Source of the DNA: Henriciella sp.
GTDB lineage: Bacteria > Pseudomonadota > Alphaproteobacteria > Caulobacterales > Hyphomonadaceae
Direction: 5' to 3'
NCBI GenBank assembly: GCA_002733705.1
Contig: NVWP01000048.1
Coordinates: 1 to 33,331 of the forward strand
Length of the DNA stretch: 33,331 nucleotides
Of this stretch, positions 19,135 through 26,679 are shown in pieces. The position numbers and the translations under genes are program-made. Under the pieces are notes generated by a model, which searched no databases, was not told the origin of the DNA, and saw only the letters and a program-made list of their open reading frames with translations. How positions within the stretch are numbered: the stretch's first letter is position 1; every line of letters starts with the position of its first letter.

Positions 19135-20494
19135 CGGTATGGGCTCTTTGAACCCGAGCTTTTTCAGATTTAAATCTCTCTCTATATTCAGAGAGGATGA
19201 CTTGTGAGCCTGGAAGTAACGCTAAGTTGTTCAACTCGTATGGATCTATTCGAAGATCGAAGAGCATTTCGTAGGTCGATCCGCCAACGCCGTAGTTGAT
19301 GTATTTGTAAGAAGGCGACCAAATTCCTTCGCTCTTAATGATCCTCGGATGATCGAATAGATGCTCGTAAAAGAATTGGGTTCTTTGAGGCCCCGACGCC
19401 AACAAGGACTTACCATCCACAGTTTGAGGTATCTGAAGCGAGCACGCTTCTAGAATTGTCGGCATAACATCAATGTTAAGAGCGACTTGCGGTATAGGCT
19501 CTCTGCGGCTGCCAGAAGGCATTTTTATCACAAGTGGAACTCGAATTGACTCTTCGAACATCCACCATTTGCCAGAAAGACCATGTTCGCCCAAAAGCAT
19601 CCCATTGTCTGAAGTGAATACGATCAGGGTGTCGTCGTACAGGTTCCTCTCTTTTAAAGCAGATACAATTCGACCAACTTGCGCATCCAGCCCGTTGACC
19701 AGTCTATAGTAGTCTCGAAGAGTTTCGGACGCGGTTTCAGGATTACCAAACCTCTGTCTCCAACGTTCACGGCCTTCTGACGTTTTGAGAAACTCTGGCA
19801 GTCGATCAAAAGCTTCCGTGGTGGCGCTAGGTGCGGTTGGATAGAAAAGCTCTTTATAGCTTTCATCGTAAACGTGATCTGCGTCCCAATAAGGTTCGCG
19901 GTGTTGCGTATGCGGCGCGAGCGTCGCAAACGTTAAAAAGAATGGGGCGTCTTTTAACTGATTGATAGCATTGACGGCCTTCGCGCCGATGAATTCAGTT
20001 AGATGCTTTCCGCCATATTCTTCGTCGTAATATAACTTAAAGTTATCAAATCCGTACCAAATATTGAAAAAGTTTTCGCGGGATTCTGTTCCTAATCCCC
20101 ATTTTCCAATGTACGCTGTTTGATAACCAGCAGATTTCATCAGTCCATACAGACCGCGGTCTAGCTGAGCCTGAGTGATCTCACTCCAATTCCAATATTT
20201 ATGGTTAGATGCGAATTGCCCGGTCATGATTGAGGCGCGGCTGGTAGGACATATCGAAGTGGTTACGAAAGCATCATCGAAGCTGTGCCCCTCGGCAACT
20301 AACGCGTCGATATGAGGTGTTTTGATGCCTAGCTTGTCTCTTTTTGCTATCGCGTCAGCTCTTAGATCGTCTGCAATGATAAGTACAACATTGGGCTTTG
20401 AAGTAGAGCTTCGACGAAGGTTCGTGGCACAAGCACCGAGGCCGGCGACTGCTGCCAAACCTGCGACTACTTCTCTTCTTTGGGGCGTTATCAT
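19118..20494 (-). CDS. Sulfatase (arylsulfatase family S1), low-G+C, probably acquired
   Basis: Hydrolyses sulfate esters, probably outside the cytoplasm. 458 residues. The N-terminus has twin arginines and a lipobox (RREVVAGL to LGAC22), suggesting a Tat-exported lipoprotein. Metal-site aspartates are in VLIIADDLRAD (Asp42, Asp43) and FTSDNGMLLGEHG. The formylglycine position is Cys82 in SICPTSRASIMTG; the canonical motif is C-x-P-S-R, here Thr replaces Pro at position 3. Sampled lines of the gene are 38-48% G+C against about 60% around it, a strong sign of transfer. It is bounded by 24-bp direct repeats that form both its start and its end, and overlaps both neighbours by four bases (ATGA). 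No formylglycine-generating enzyme is encoded in the window. The natural substrate is unknown; marine polysaccharide sulfate is plausible inference. Confidence 0.92.
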   Translation of the reverse strand: MITPQRREVVAGLAAVAGLGACATNLRRSSTSKPNVVLIIADDLRADAIAKRDKLGIKTPHIDALVAEGHSFDDAFVTTSICPTSRASIMTGQFASNHKYWNWSEITQAQLDRGLYGLMKSAGYQTAYIGKWGLGTESRENFFNIWYGFDNFKLYYDEEYGGKHLTEFIGAKAVNAINQLKDAPFFLTFATLAPHTQHREPYWDADHVYDESYKELFYPTAPSATTEAFDRLPEFLKTSEGRERWRQRFGNPETASETLRDYYRLVNGLDAQVGRIVSALKERNLYDDTLIVFTSDNGMLLGEHGLSGKWWMFEESIRVPLVIKMPSGSRREPIPQVALNIDVMPTILEACSLQIPQTVDGKSLLASGPQRTQFFYEHLFDHPRIIKSEGIWSPSYKYINYGVGGSTYEMLFDLRIDPYELNNLALLPGSQVILSEYRERFKSEKARVQRAHTDEAAE

Positions 20495-20506
20495 TCTGCG
20501 GCCTCA
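20483..20506. repeat. 24-bp direct repeat, upstream copy (PNPOx/sulfatase junction)
   Basis: Perfect copy of 19111-19134, 1372 bp away. On the coding strand it carries the EAAE C-terminus and stop of the PNPOx-like gene and the MITP start of the sulfatase. Exact recombination between the copies would remove the sulfatase and join the PNPOx and cyclotransferase genes with the same ATGA overlap. Confidence 0.95.
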
Positions 20507-21060
20507 TTCGTCCGTGTGACGCCGGGCAGGCCATCAGTGCTTTCGGCATTGCCTTCATACCAGCGCTGTTCCCAGGTGCGTCCATCTGTGCGGGGATTGT
20601 TGGCATAGCGCTGAAGCTGTTCACGCTCGCCCTTGAACTCATAGAAGGGTACGCCCCAGCCGCAGCTGTCGGAAACCCGATCCAACTTAACGGTGACGAT
20701 GGCGCGCGCCTTGTCGAAATTGGAAAAGAGGGCCAGCAGACCGGCAAAGCGTGGATCATCGAACTGCACTGCCTCGCCTTGCCCATAGAGGCGCACGATA
20801 TTGGCCGCGCCGTCAAAGGCGCAAAACATGATCGTGATACGGCCATTTTCCTTTAGATGCGCCATCGTTTCGATGCCGGAGCCGCCAAGATCGAGCCAGG
20901 CGACCGTGCTCTCATCGATCACGACGAAGCTGTCATAGCCTTTGGGCGAGACATTCACATGCCCGTCGCGCGACAGGGGCGCTGTCGCGACGAAGAACAT
21001 TTTCTGTGCCTTGATGAACTCGATGAGCTTGTCATCGAGTTTCTCATACGTCTTGCTCAT
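20491..21060 (-). CDS. Pyridoxamine 5'-phosphate oxidase-related FMN-binding protein
   Basis: A 189-residue split-barrel flavoprotein-like protein. Signature stretches are IKAQKMFFVATAPLSRDGHVNVSPKGYDSF, WLDLGGSGIETMAHLKENGRITIMFCAFD and IVRLYGQGEAV, which match the PNPOx-like family of putative FMN-dependent oxidoreductases rather than true PdxH. GGGAGG lies six bases before ATG 21060, 12 bases after the metH N-half stop. This is the only junction in the operon that is not a start/stop overlap. Its 3' end lies in the upstream 24-bp repeat. The substrate is unknown. Confidence 0.88.
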   Translation of the reverse strand: MSKTYEKLDDKLIEFIKAQKMFFVATAPLSRDGHVNVSPKGYDSFVVIDESTVAWLDLGGSGIETMAHLKENGRITIMFCAFDGAANIVRLYGQGEAVQFDDPRFAGLLALFSNFDKARAIVTVKLDRVSDSCGWGVPFYEFKGEREQLQRYANNPRTDGRTWEQRWYEGNAESTDGLPGVTRTNEAAE

Positions 21061-21072
21061 GATTGCCTCCCG

Positions 21073-22119
21073 TCAGCTTGCGAGCTGGAACGGTTCTAGC
21101 CCGGATAGACGCATGGCGCGAGGTGGTTCCGGGATGTTTCGGGGCGTCTTGCCCTTCACTGCCTTGGAAATGGCCTCGATATGTGGCGGGGTTGTGCCGC
21201 AGCAGCCGCCAAGCACATTGACCAGGCCTGATTTTGCCCATTCTTCCAGCTGCGCCGCTGTCTGTTCGGGCAGCTCATCATACTCACCGAACTCATTCGG
21301 TAGACCGGCATTTGGATAGGCAATAACGCGTGTGTCGGCGACCTTTGAAATGGCCGCGATGTGCGGGCGCATCATCTTGGCGCCGAGAGCGCAGTTGAGA
21401 CCAATGGCCCATGGCTGCGCGTGACGGACCGAGTGCCAGAAGGCTTCGGCGGTCTGGCCCGAGAGCGTACGGCCGGAGGCGTCGGTAATCGTGCCGGAAA
21501 TGATGACCGGGATCTCCTTGCCCGTCTCGGCGCGGAAATCCAGAAGCGCCTTGATGGCAGCCTTGGCATTCAGCGTGTCGAAGATGGTCTCGATCAGGAA
21601 AAAGTCGATATGCGGCGCCATGGCGTGTGCCTGTTGCAGATAGGCAGCTCGCACATCGTCGAAGGTCACTTCCCGATAGCCCGGATTGTTGACGTCCGGC
21701 GAGAGCGACAATGTCTTGTTGGTCGGCCCGATTGCGCCGAGAACCCCGACAGGCTTGTCTGCGGCGTCGGCAGCTTCCCGCGCGACGCGGGCGCCGGCTT
21801 CTGCAATCTCGGCCGCGATATCCTGCATGTGATAGTCGCCCTGCGCGATGGTGGTCGCGCTGAACGTGTTCGTCTCAATGAGGTCGGCGCCAGCCGCGAT
21901 GAATTTCGCATGGATGTCGCGGACAGCATCCGGCTGGGTAAGGTTCAGGAGGTCGTTATTGCCCTGAACCGCCGTGTCCCAGTCGGCAAAACGCTCACCG
22001 CGAAACTGCTCCTCGGAGAAGGCATATTTCTGGAGCATGGTGCCCATCGCGCCGTCCAGGATCAGGATCTCTTCCCTGGCCTTTGCTTCAAGCTGGTCGA
22101 TCAGTGTCTCGTTTGCCAT
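21073..22119 (-). CDS. metH: Methionine synthase N-terminal part (homocysteine S-methyltransferase module)
   Basis: 348 residues forming the zinc- and homocysteine-binding barrel of B12-dependent methionine synthase. It opens with [13 protein letters not shown], has [12 protein letters not shown] and [12 protein letters not shown], and carries the zinc ligands Cys243 (GLNCALGA) and Cys306-Cys307 (GGCCGTTPP). It ends [13 protein letters not shown], exactly the linker that in single-chain MetH joins the folate domain; the rest of the enzyme is the separate gene at 15833-18475. Two-gene MetH is known in Caulobacter relatives, so the split itself is not damage. The ATG shares one base with the metF stop (TGATG). 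It must assemble with the C-terminal chain to work. Confidence 0.96.
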   Translation of the reverse strand: MANETLIDQLEAKAREEILILDGAMGTMLQKYAFSEEQFRGERFADWDTAVQGNNDLLNLTQPDAVRDIHAKFIAAGADLIETNTFSATTIAQGDYHMQDIAAEIAEAGARVAREAADAADKPVGVLGAIGPTNKTLSLSPDVNNPGYREVTFDDVRAAYLQQAHAMAPHIDFFLIETIFDTLNAKAAIKALLDFRAETGKEIPVIISGTITDASGRTLSGQTAEAFWHSVRHAQPWAIGLNCALGAKMMRPHIAAISKVADTRVIAYPNAGLPNEFGEYDELPEQTAAQLEEWAKSGLVNVLGGCCGTTPPHIEAISKAVKGKTPRNIPEPPRAMRLSGLEPFQLAS

Positions 22120-23027
22120 CAGGCCGCCTCCGCCGTTGCGGGTTTCAGGCCGAGCAGGTGGCAGGTCGAAAGCGCCAGATTTGCCCGGTTCAGTGTGTAG
22201 AAGTGGAATTGCTCGACGCCGCCATCGGCGAGCTTGTGACAGAGCTCGGCTGCGACATTGGCCGTGATGAGGTCACGGGTATCGGCGTCATCATCGAGGC
22301 CTTCATAAAGCTTGTGAAGCCAGTCCGGCAGGCTGGCGCCGCACATCTTGGCGAACTTTTTAAGGCCGTTGAAATTGGGCTGCAGCATGATGCCGGGAAC
22401 GAGCGGCATGGTGATGCCGGCAGCGCGGGCCTTGTCGACGAATTCGAAATAGACTTCCGGTTCAAAGAAGAACTGCGTGATCGCGCGGTCCGCGCCGGCC
22501 TCCTGCTTGCGTTTCAGGTGGGCAAGATCCTGCTCCCAGCCCCGCGAATCCGGGTGGGGCTCAGGATAGCAGGCCACCGAGATTTCGAACACCTTGCCAA
22601 GGTCCGGGCGGTGCGCACGAAGGTCGGAGACGAGGTCGACCACATTGGTGTAGCGCCCCTCGGGCTTGTCATAGTCTTCATCCTGCGGCGCATCCCCGCG
22701 CAAGGCGACGATGTGGCGGACGCCGGCTTCATAATAATCTTCGGCTGTCTGCAGGACTTCTTCACGCGGGGCGCCGACGCAGGTCAGGTGCGCTGCCGGT
22801 GTCAGGCGGGTGTCGGTCACGATGCGCTTGACCGTATCGTGGGTGCGCTCACGGGTGGACCCGCCGGCGCCATAGGTGACCGAAACAAAGTGAGGCGCCA
22901 TCGGCTCCAGCCGGCGCACGCACTCCCACAGGCGCTCATCCATGGTCTCATTCTTCGGGGGAAAGAACTCAAAGGAGACATTCGGGCCCTTCTCGCCCTG
23001 CCGGGTGGCAACTGATAGGTGGCTCAT
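22119..23027 (-). CDS. metF: Methylenetetrahydrofolate reductase
   Basis: Reduces 5,10-methylene-THF to 5-methyl-THF, the methyl donor of the MetH reaction encoded in the same operon. 302 residues, the usual bacterial length. It has the catalytic [11 protein letters not shown] segment near the N-terminus, [37 protein letters not shown], and [23 protein letters not shown] with [10 protein letters not shown], all FAD/folate-site features of the family. The start overlaps the sahR stop by four bases (ATGA) and its stop overlaps metH by one base. The protein ends in EAA. Confidence 0.97.
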   Translation of the reverse strand: MSHLSVATRQGEKGPNVSFEFFPPKNETMDERLWECVRRLEPMAPHFVSVTYGAGGSTRERTHDTVKRIVTDTRLTPAAHLTCVGAPREEVLQTAEDYYEAGVRHIVALRGDAPQDEDYDKPEGRYTNVVDLVSDLRAHRPDLGKVFEISVACYPEPHPDSRGWEQDLAHLKRKQEAGADRAITQFFFEPEVYFEFVDKARAAGITMPLVPGIMLQPNFNGLKKFAKMCGASLPDWLHKLYEGLDDDADTRDLITANVAAELCHKLADGGVEQFHFYTLNRANLALSTCHLLGLKPATAEAA

Positions 23028-24001
23028 GCGGCAACTTCCTCTTTGTGTTGCGGTTTCCGGGCACGCCAGATGAGAACGGCAATGCCTTGATCCAGGTCTT
23101 TGGGCGGCTCGAAGCGCAGCGCCTCGTCAAGGTGCAAGCCGGCCTGTTCGGCCCAGAGTTTCATTGTGTCTTCGCGAATGCCGAGACGCCGGTGGCCGAA
23201 GGCTTCGCGCATGAATTCGTGATCGTGCTGGGCGAAATCCACGATGACCAGCGTGCCGCCCGGACTGAGGATGCGGCTTGCCTCGCGCACCACTTTTTCC
23301 GGGTCTTCCAGATAGTGAAGCACCTGATGGACAATGACCATGTCGGCGCTTGCCGGCTCAAAAGGTGTTGCAGTGACGTCTCCCTGACGCACGCGCGCCT
23401 GGGTGACTCCGGCCTCGGCAAGTTTGGCCCGCGCCAGGGTCAGCATCTGATGCGACATGTCGAGGCCTTCGGACTCCTGCGCACGATTGCCGAGCAGGGT
23501 GAGCATGCGGCCTGTCCCGGTGCCAAGATCGACCACTTTGCGGAAAGGGCCAGGCCCCACGGCGCGCAGTATGGCCGCTTCGATAAGTTCATCTGGGTAA
23601 TGCATGGACCGGATCTGGTCCCAGTCCGACGCGATCGAGCTGAAATAGGTTTCGGCCGAAGCCTGACGGGCCTGACGCACCGCATCAAGCCGTGAAAGGT
23701 CGTTCGGGAAATCGCCCGTTGCTTCATCGATGAGGTCAAAAAGGTGGTCAGTCAGGGTGCCGGCCCAGCCAGAGGCCGGAATGCGGTAGAAGACCCATGC
23801 GCCTTCGGGAAGACGTTCGGTCAGGCCTGCTGACGTCAGTGCCTTGAGGTGGTGGGAGAGCCGGGGCTGGCTTTGGCCCAGAACGGTCACAAGCTCACCG
23901 ACCGACAGCTCCCCATGGCGCAGCAAAGCCAGAATGCGCAGCCGCGTTGGCTCGCCAGCGGCGCGCAATGCTTCTACCATGGTTTCCGAAGGCTGTCTCA
24001 T
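23024..24001 (-). CDS. sahR: ArsR-family regulator with methyltransferase domain, SahR-type
   Basis: 325 residues. Residues 1-95 are an ArsR winged helix (GEPTRLRILALLRHGELSVGELV, recognition helix QPRLSHHLKALTSAGL). Residues 115-310 are a class I SAM-methyltransferase fold with motif I VVDLGTGTGRM (156-166), QGDVTATPFE and VLHYLEDPEKVVREASRIL. SahR proteins of Proteobacteria have this architecture; their methylase-like domain senses S-adenosylhomocysteine, releasing DNA and inducing metF/metH. The operon position and the palindrome just upstream support the same role here. A true methyltransferase cannot be ruled out from sequence alone. The ATG lies six bases from the palindrome with no Shine-Dalgarno sequence. 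It ends in VAA. Confidence 0.88.
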   Translation of the reverse strand: MRQPSETMVEALRAAGEPTRLRILALLRHGELSVGELVTVLGQSQPRLSHHLKALTSAGLTERLPEGAWVFYRIPASGWAGTLTDHLFDLIDEATGDFPNDLSRLDAVRQARQASAETYFSSIASDWDQIRSMHYPDELIEAAILRAVGPGPFRKVVDLGTGTGRMLTLLGNRAQESEGLDMSHQMLTLARAKLAEAGVTQARVRQGDVTATPFEPASADMVIVHQVLHYLEDPEKVVREASRILSPGGTLVIVDFAQHDHEFMREAFGHRRLGIREDTMKLWAEQAGLHLDEALRFEPPKDLDQGIAVLIWRARKPQHKEEVAA

Positions 24002-24006
24002 ATCAG

Positions 24007-24028
24007 CATATAAACATGCCTTTATATG
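24007..24028. promoter_or_regulatory. Predicted SahR operator
   Basis: A perfect 8-bp inverted repeat, CATATAAA (24007-24014) and TTTATATG (24021-24028), with a 6-base spacer. It sits between sahR and mlaA, overlaps the likely sahR -10 box, and ends six bases from the sahR start codon. AT-rich palindromes of this kind are used by ArsR-family repressors, including SahR. The assignment is from position and symmetry. Confidence 0.75.
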
Positions 24029-24036
24029 GATGACAA
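24008..24036 (-). promoter_or_regulatory. Putative sahR-met operon promoter
   Basis: On the minus strand TTGTCA (24031-24036) is followed after 17 bases by TTATAT (24008-24013). The expected transcription start falls at or within a base or two of the sahR ATG, so the message would be essentially leaderless, which agrees with the missing Shine-Dalgarno sequence. The operator covers the -10 and spacer. Confidence 0.5.
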
Positions 24037-24131
24037 TATGCTGTGCTTCGGTGTGACCGATAGACCACCATACGTCGATATCTACTTATTCATTGAAGTG
24101 TTGGCGTTGAAAGCCGGGCAGGCTGCGCACA

Positions 24132-24149
24132 TATGCTGCCTCCAGCATA
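24132..24149 (+). other. Short hairpin before mlaA
   Basis: TATGCTG and CAGCATA form a perfect 7-bp stem with a CCTC loop, ending 11 bases before the mlaA ATG and just upstream of its weak GGAAG ribosome site. It could shape the 5' leader or act as a protein site. It is too short to be sure of function. Confidence 0.4.
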
Positions 24150-24160
24150 CGGAAGTTATC

Positions 24161-24952
24161 ATGAAGACAGTAGTTTCAGCCCTCATCGCGCTTACCACGC
24201 TTACGGCTTGCGCGACGACACAGGACACGACTGACACCGCCTCGGGCGTCTCCGATCCTTTTGAAGGCTTCAACCGTAATGTGTACGCTTTCAACGAGGC
24301 GGTCGACAAAGCGGCGATCGAGCCGGTGGCACGTGGCTACCGCGCGGTCGTGCCAGAGCCTGCCCGTGACGGTGTGCACAATGTGCTGACCAATATTCGC
24401 CAGCCCGTTGTCTTCGCGAACTCTATGCTTCAGGGCAATGCGCAGGCCTCTGCAGATACGTTCGGTCGCTTCCTGATCAACTCGACCATTGGTGTGGCTG
24501 GCATCTTTGATGTTGCCAGTACGCTTGGCGTTACCGAACATAATGAGGATTTCGGGCAAACGCTGGGTGTGTGGGGCGTTGAGCCAGGACCGTTCCTGGT
24601 TCTGCCTTTGCTCGGGCCAAGCAATTTCCGCGACACATTCGGAATTGCCACAGACCGGGCCCTGGACCCGCTGACCTGGACTGAATTCGAAAGCGATCCG
24701 GATCTCGACGACCACATCGCCGTGGGCCGGACCGTTCTCGGTCTGATTGATACGCGCGCGCGCCTGATCGAACCGATTGAAACGCTGCGCTCGCAGCCGG
24801 AACCTTATATTGCGCTTCGCCGCAATTATTCCTCGCAGCGCGAGGCTGCCATCCGAAATGGCGAGACAGAGGCAGATCCATACCAGGATTTGCCTGATTT
24901 TGATGTCTATGATGAGGAAAGCGCCGAGGGGACAGGCGCCGGAGACCAGTAG
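24161..24952 (+). CDS. mlaA: MlaA (VacJ) outer-membrane lipoprotein
   Basis: Extracts mislocalised phospholipid from the outer leaflet of the outer membrane and passes it to MlaC. The 263-residue product starts at ATG 24161 with a lipoprotein signal ending LTAC (MKTVVSALIALTTLTAC). The longer frame from 24026 runs through the operator region and was rejected. Family motifs are SDPFEGFNRNVYAFNEAVDK, INSTIGVAGIFDVAS, DFGQTLGVWGVEPGPFLVLPLLGPSN and FRDTFG, with the acidic, variable C-terminal tail usual for the family. mlaC follows after 10 bases. The gene is divergent from sahR and shares its upstream region. Confidence 0.95.
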   Translation: MKTVVSALIALTTLTACATTQDTTDTASGVSDPFEGFNRNVYAFNEAVDKAAIEPVARGYRAVVPEPARDGVHNVLTNIRQPVVFANSMLQGNAQASADTFGRFLINSTIGVAGIFDVASTLGVTEHNEDFGQTLGVWGVEPGPFLVLPLLGPSNFRDTFGIATDRALDPLTWTEFESDPDLDDHIAVGRTVLGLIDTRARLIEPIETLRSQPEPYIALRRNYSSQREAAIRNGETEADPYQDLPDFDVYDEESAEGTGAGDQ

Positions 24953-24962
24953 GACGACGACC

Positions 24963-25583
24963 ATGAAAATTGCCAGACACCTTATTGCGGCCGCCGCACT
25001 GGCAGCTGCAGCCAGCCCCGCCTTCGCGGATGCGAGCACTGAGGCTTTTGTCGAAGACAATGCCAATGAAGTGCTTGAATCGCTGAATGACCCTTCGCTC
25101 AGCCGTGACGAGCGTACCGCGCTTTTCAGCCGCTATATGGATGAGTTCGCAGACATCGAAGCTGTCAGCCGCTTCGTCATAGGCAAATATGCAAACCGCT
25201 TCACGCCGGAAGAGTTCGAGCGCTTTCAGGCGGCCTTCAAGAAATACGCGCTTGCCGTCTATGAGAATGAACTCGATGCCTATCGCGGCAATGAGGTTAT
25301 CGTTGAAGGATCAACAGACCGCACGCCGCGCGACTCGATCGTCGATACGAAGATCCCGCGCGCCGATGGCCAGGAGATGAGTGTCCGCTGGCGTGTGCTC
25401 AAGCGCAATGACGGCTATCAGGTGGTGGACGTCGCCCTGAACGTGAATGGCAATCTGATCTGGCTGGCGATTGAGCAACAGGCCCAGTTTCTGTCCCTGC
25501 TGGATCGCACGAACGGCTCTGTTGATGCTCTCATCAACCGGATCGAACGTATGACCCGTGATGTCGTGGCGGGCCGGCGCTAG
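24963..25583 (+). CDS. mlaC: MlaC periplasmic phospholipid-binding protein
   Basis: 206 residues with a Sec signal peptide (Ala-rich, cleavage near AFA-DAS) and the MlaC/Ttg2D fold: SRDERTALFSRYMDEFADIEAVSRFVIGKYANRF, FKKYALAVYENELDAYRGNEV and VDVALNVNGNLIWLAIEQQAQFLSL. It carries phospholipid between MlaA and the inner-membrane MlaFEDB transporter, which is not in the window. AGGA precedes ATG 24963 at 10 bases. A longer frame from 24777 overlaps mlaA and is a shadow. A strong terminator follows 25 bases after the stop. Confidence 0.93.
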   Translation: MKIARHLIAAAALAAAASPAFADASTEAFVEDNANEVLESLNDPSLSRDERTALFSRYMDEFADIEAVSRFVIGKYANRFTPEEFERFQAAFKKYALAVYENELDAYRGNEVIVEGSTDRTPRDSIVDTKIPRADGQEMSVRWRVLKRNDGYQVVDVALNVNGNLIWLAIEQQAQFLSLLDRTNGSVDALINRIERMTRDVVAGRR

Positions 25584-25608
25584 GGTAACCCAGACCCTTC
25601 CACATATA

Positions 25609-25638
25609 AAAAAGCCCTGCCAACCGGCAGGGCTTTTT
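25609..25638. terminator. Bidirectional intrinsic terminator
   Basis: AAAAAGCCCTGCC, loop AACC, GGCAGGGCTTTTT: a 13-bp perfect stem with T-runs in both directions. It serves mlaC on the plus strand and the PRC-barrel lipoprotein gene on the minus strand. Confidence 0.95.
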
Positions 25639-25657
25639 CAAAGGGCTGAACGTCCAT

Positions 25658-26494
25658 CTAGTTCTGATCGTCGTCCATCATGTCGTCAGAAGCATTGGTG
25701 TCGGCTTCATCAGCGTCCCAATCGCTCATGGAGTTGCGTTCGCTGTCTGCCGCTGATGCATCGTCTTCCATTTCATAGATAAAGATCGGCATCATCGCGA
25801 GATCGTCTGCTGCTGCGTCGATCATGAGCGCGTCGCCATCGTCATCTACAATGATGCGGTCGAAGTCGAGCTGACGATCATTGTCCATGATCGTGTCGCC
25901 GACGATGGCATATTTGGCTTCACCGTCTGCGGAGATGATGATGTCATTGATACGCGCAGACTCGTCGGAATTGGTGAAGTCGGCGGTGGTACCGATTATT
26001 TCCGATGCGAGGCTGTAATCATTCAGCCCGTCCTGATCGTATTCCTCGACGTTCTGAAGCGCTTCTTCCGTCATGGAAACAGTAAAGCGCGGCTCATTGT
26101 CGGCTGCCATTTCAAGGTCGAGCTGATCAAAGGCGAGCGCACCTTGGGTGCCGAGCAGGTCGATGAAATCGCCGCTGCGGAACACAACGCGGTCAATCTG
26201 GCCGTCGCTATTGATGATAAAGTCATCGATCGTGGCGGCATCTTCGCCATCTGCACCGATCACCTTGGCGCCGATAAGTTCTCCAGCGCTGAGATCGCCG
26301 GACATGAGATAGACCGTTTCGACGTCCGGCGCCTCGGCCTCATCGGTCATTTCAGGCGCGGTTTCGGTGTCAGCCGTCTCCATTTCGGCTTCATCGTAGC
26401 CATTGTCGTTCATCGCGACGTCGTTTTCGTTCGAGCAGGCGGCTGCACCCATTATCAGGGCGGACGCTGCTGCAGTAATCATGAGTTTTTTCAT
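25658..26494 (-). CDS. PRC-barrel-like acidic lipoprotein, internally duplicated
   Basis: 278 residues with a lipoprotein signal ending GAAAC (Cys20), an acidic linker, and two related PRC-barrel-like units. Unit one spans about residues 62-130 (AGELIGAKVIGADGEDAATIDDFIINSDGQIDRVVF), and unit two about 160-230 (SEIIGTTADFTNSDESARINDIIISADGEAKYAIVG). The protein is very rich in Asp/Glu and Met and ends in a poly-acidic tail (DDMMDDDQN). GGAG lies 10 bases before the ATG. PRC-barrel proteins of this type are common in alphaproteobacterial envelopes, but their function is mostly unknown. It is divergent from frmA across 185 bp. Confidence 0.82.
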   Translation of the reverse strand: MKKLMITAAASALIMGAAACSNENDVAMNDNGYDEAEMETADTETAPEMTDEAEAPDVETVYLMSGDLSAGELIGAKVIGADGEDAATIDDFIINSDGQIDRVVFRSGDFIDLLGTQGALAFDQLDLEMAADNEPRFTVSMTEEALQNVEEYDQDGLNDYSLASEIIGTTADFTNSDESARINDIIISADGEAKYAIVGDTIMDNDRQLDFDRIIVDDDGDALMIDAAADDLAMMPIFIYEMEDDASAADSERNSMSDWDADEADTNASDDMMDDDQN

Positions 26495-26679
26495 GATGCA
26501 TTCTCCTTGTTACTTCGCGAAAACAAAACGACTGGTGGTGAGCCCTTGTTCCACGCGGCGTACGACAGGGCCGCTCAAAAGGGGGGATGTGAGTCAGATT
26601 CATCTGCGGCAGACTTGGCGTCTTGTGCGCGCAGAGAGGCCCCGGCATGGTGGCGCCGATCCAAGCAGGAGAGACATTC

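Noticed and set aside
19111-20506. Insertion sequence or transposon carrying the sulfatase
   Set aside because: No transposase, no terminal inverted repeats, and the direct repeats are part of the coding ends.
24002-24160. SAM/SAH riboswitch before the methionine operon
   Set aside because: The predicted sahR leader is only a few bases long and no aptamer-like structure is visible; control by the ArsR-type protein explains the region.
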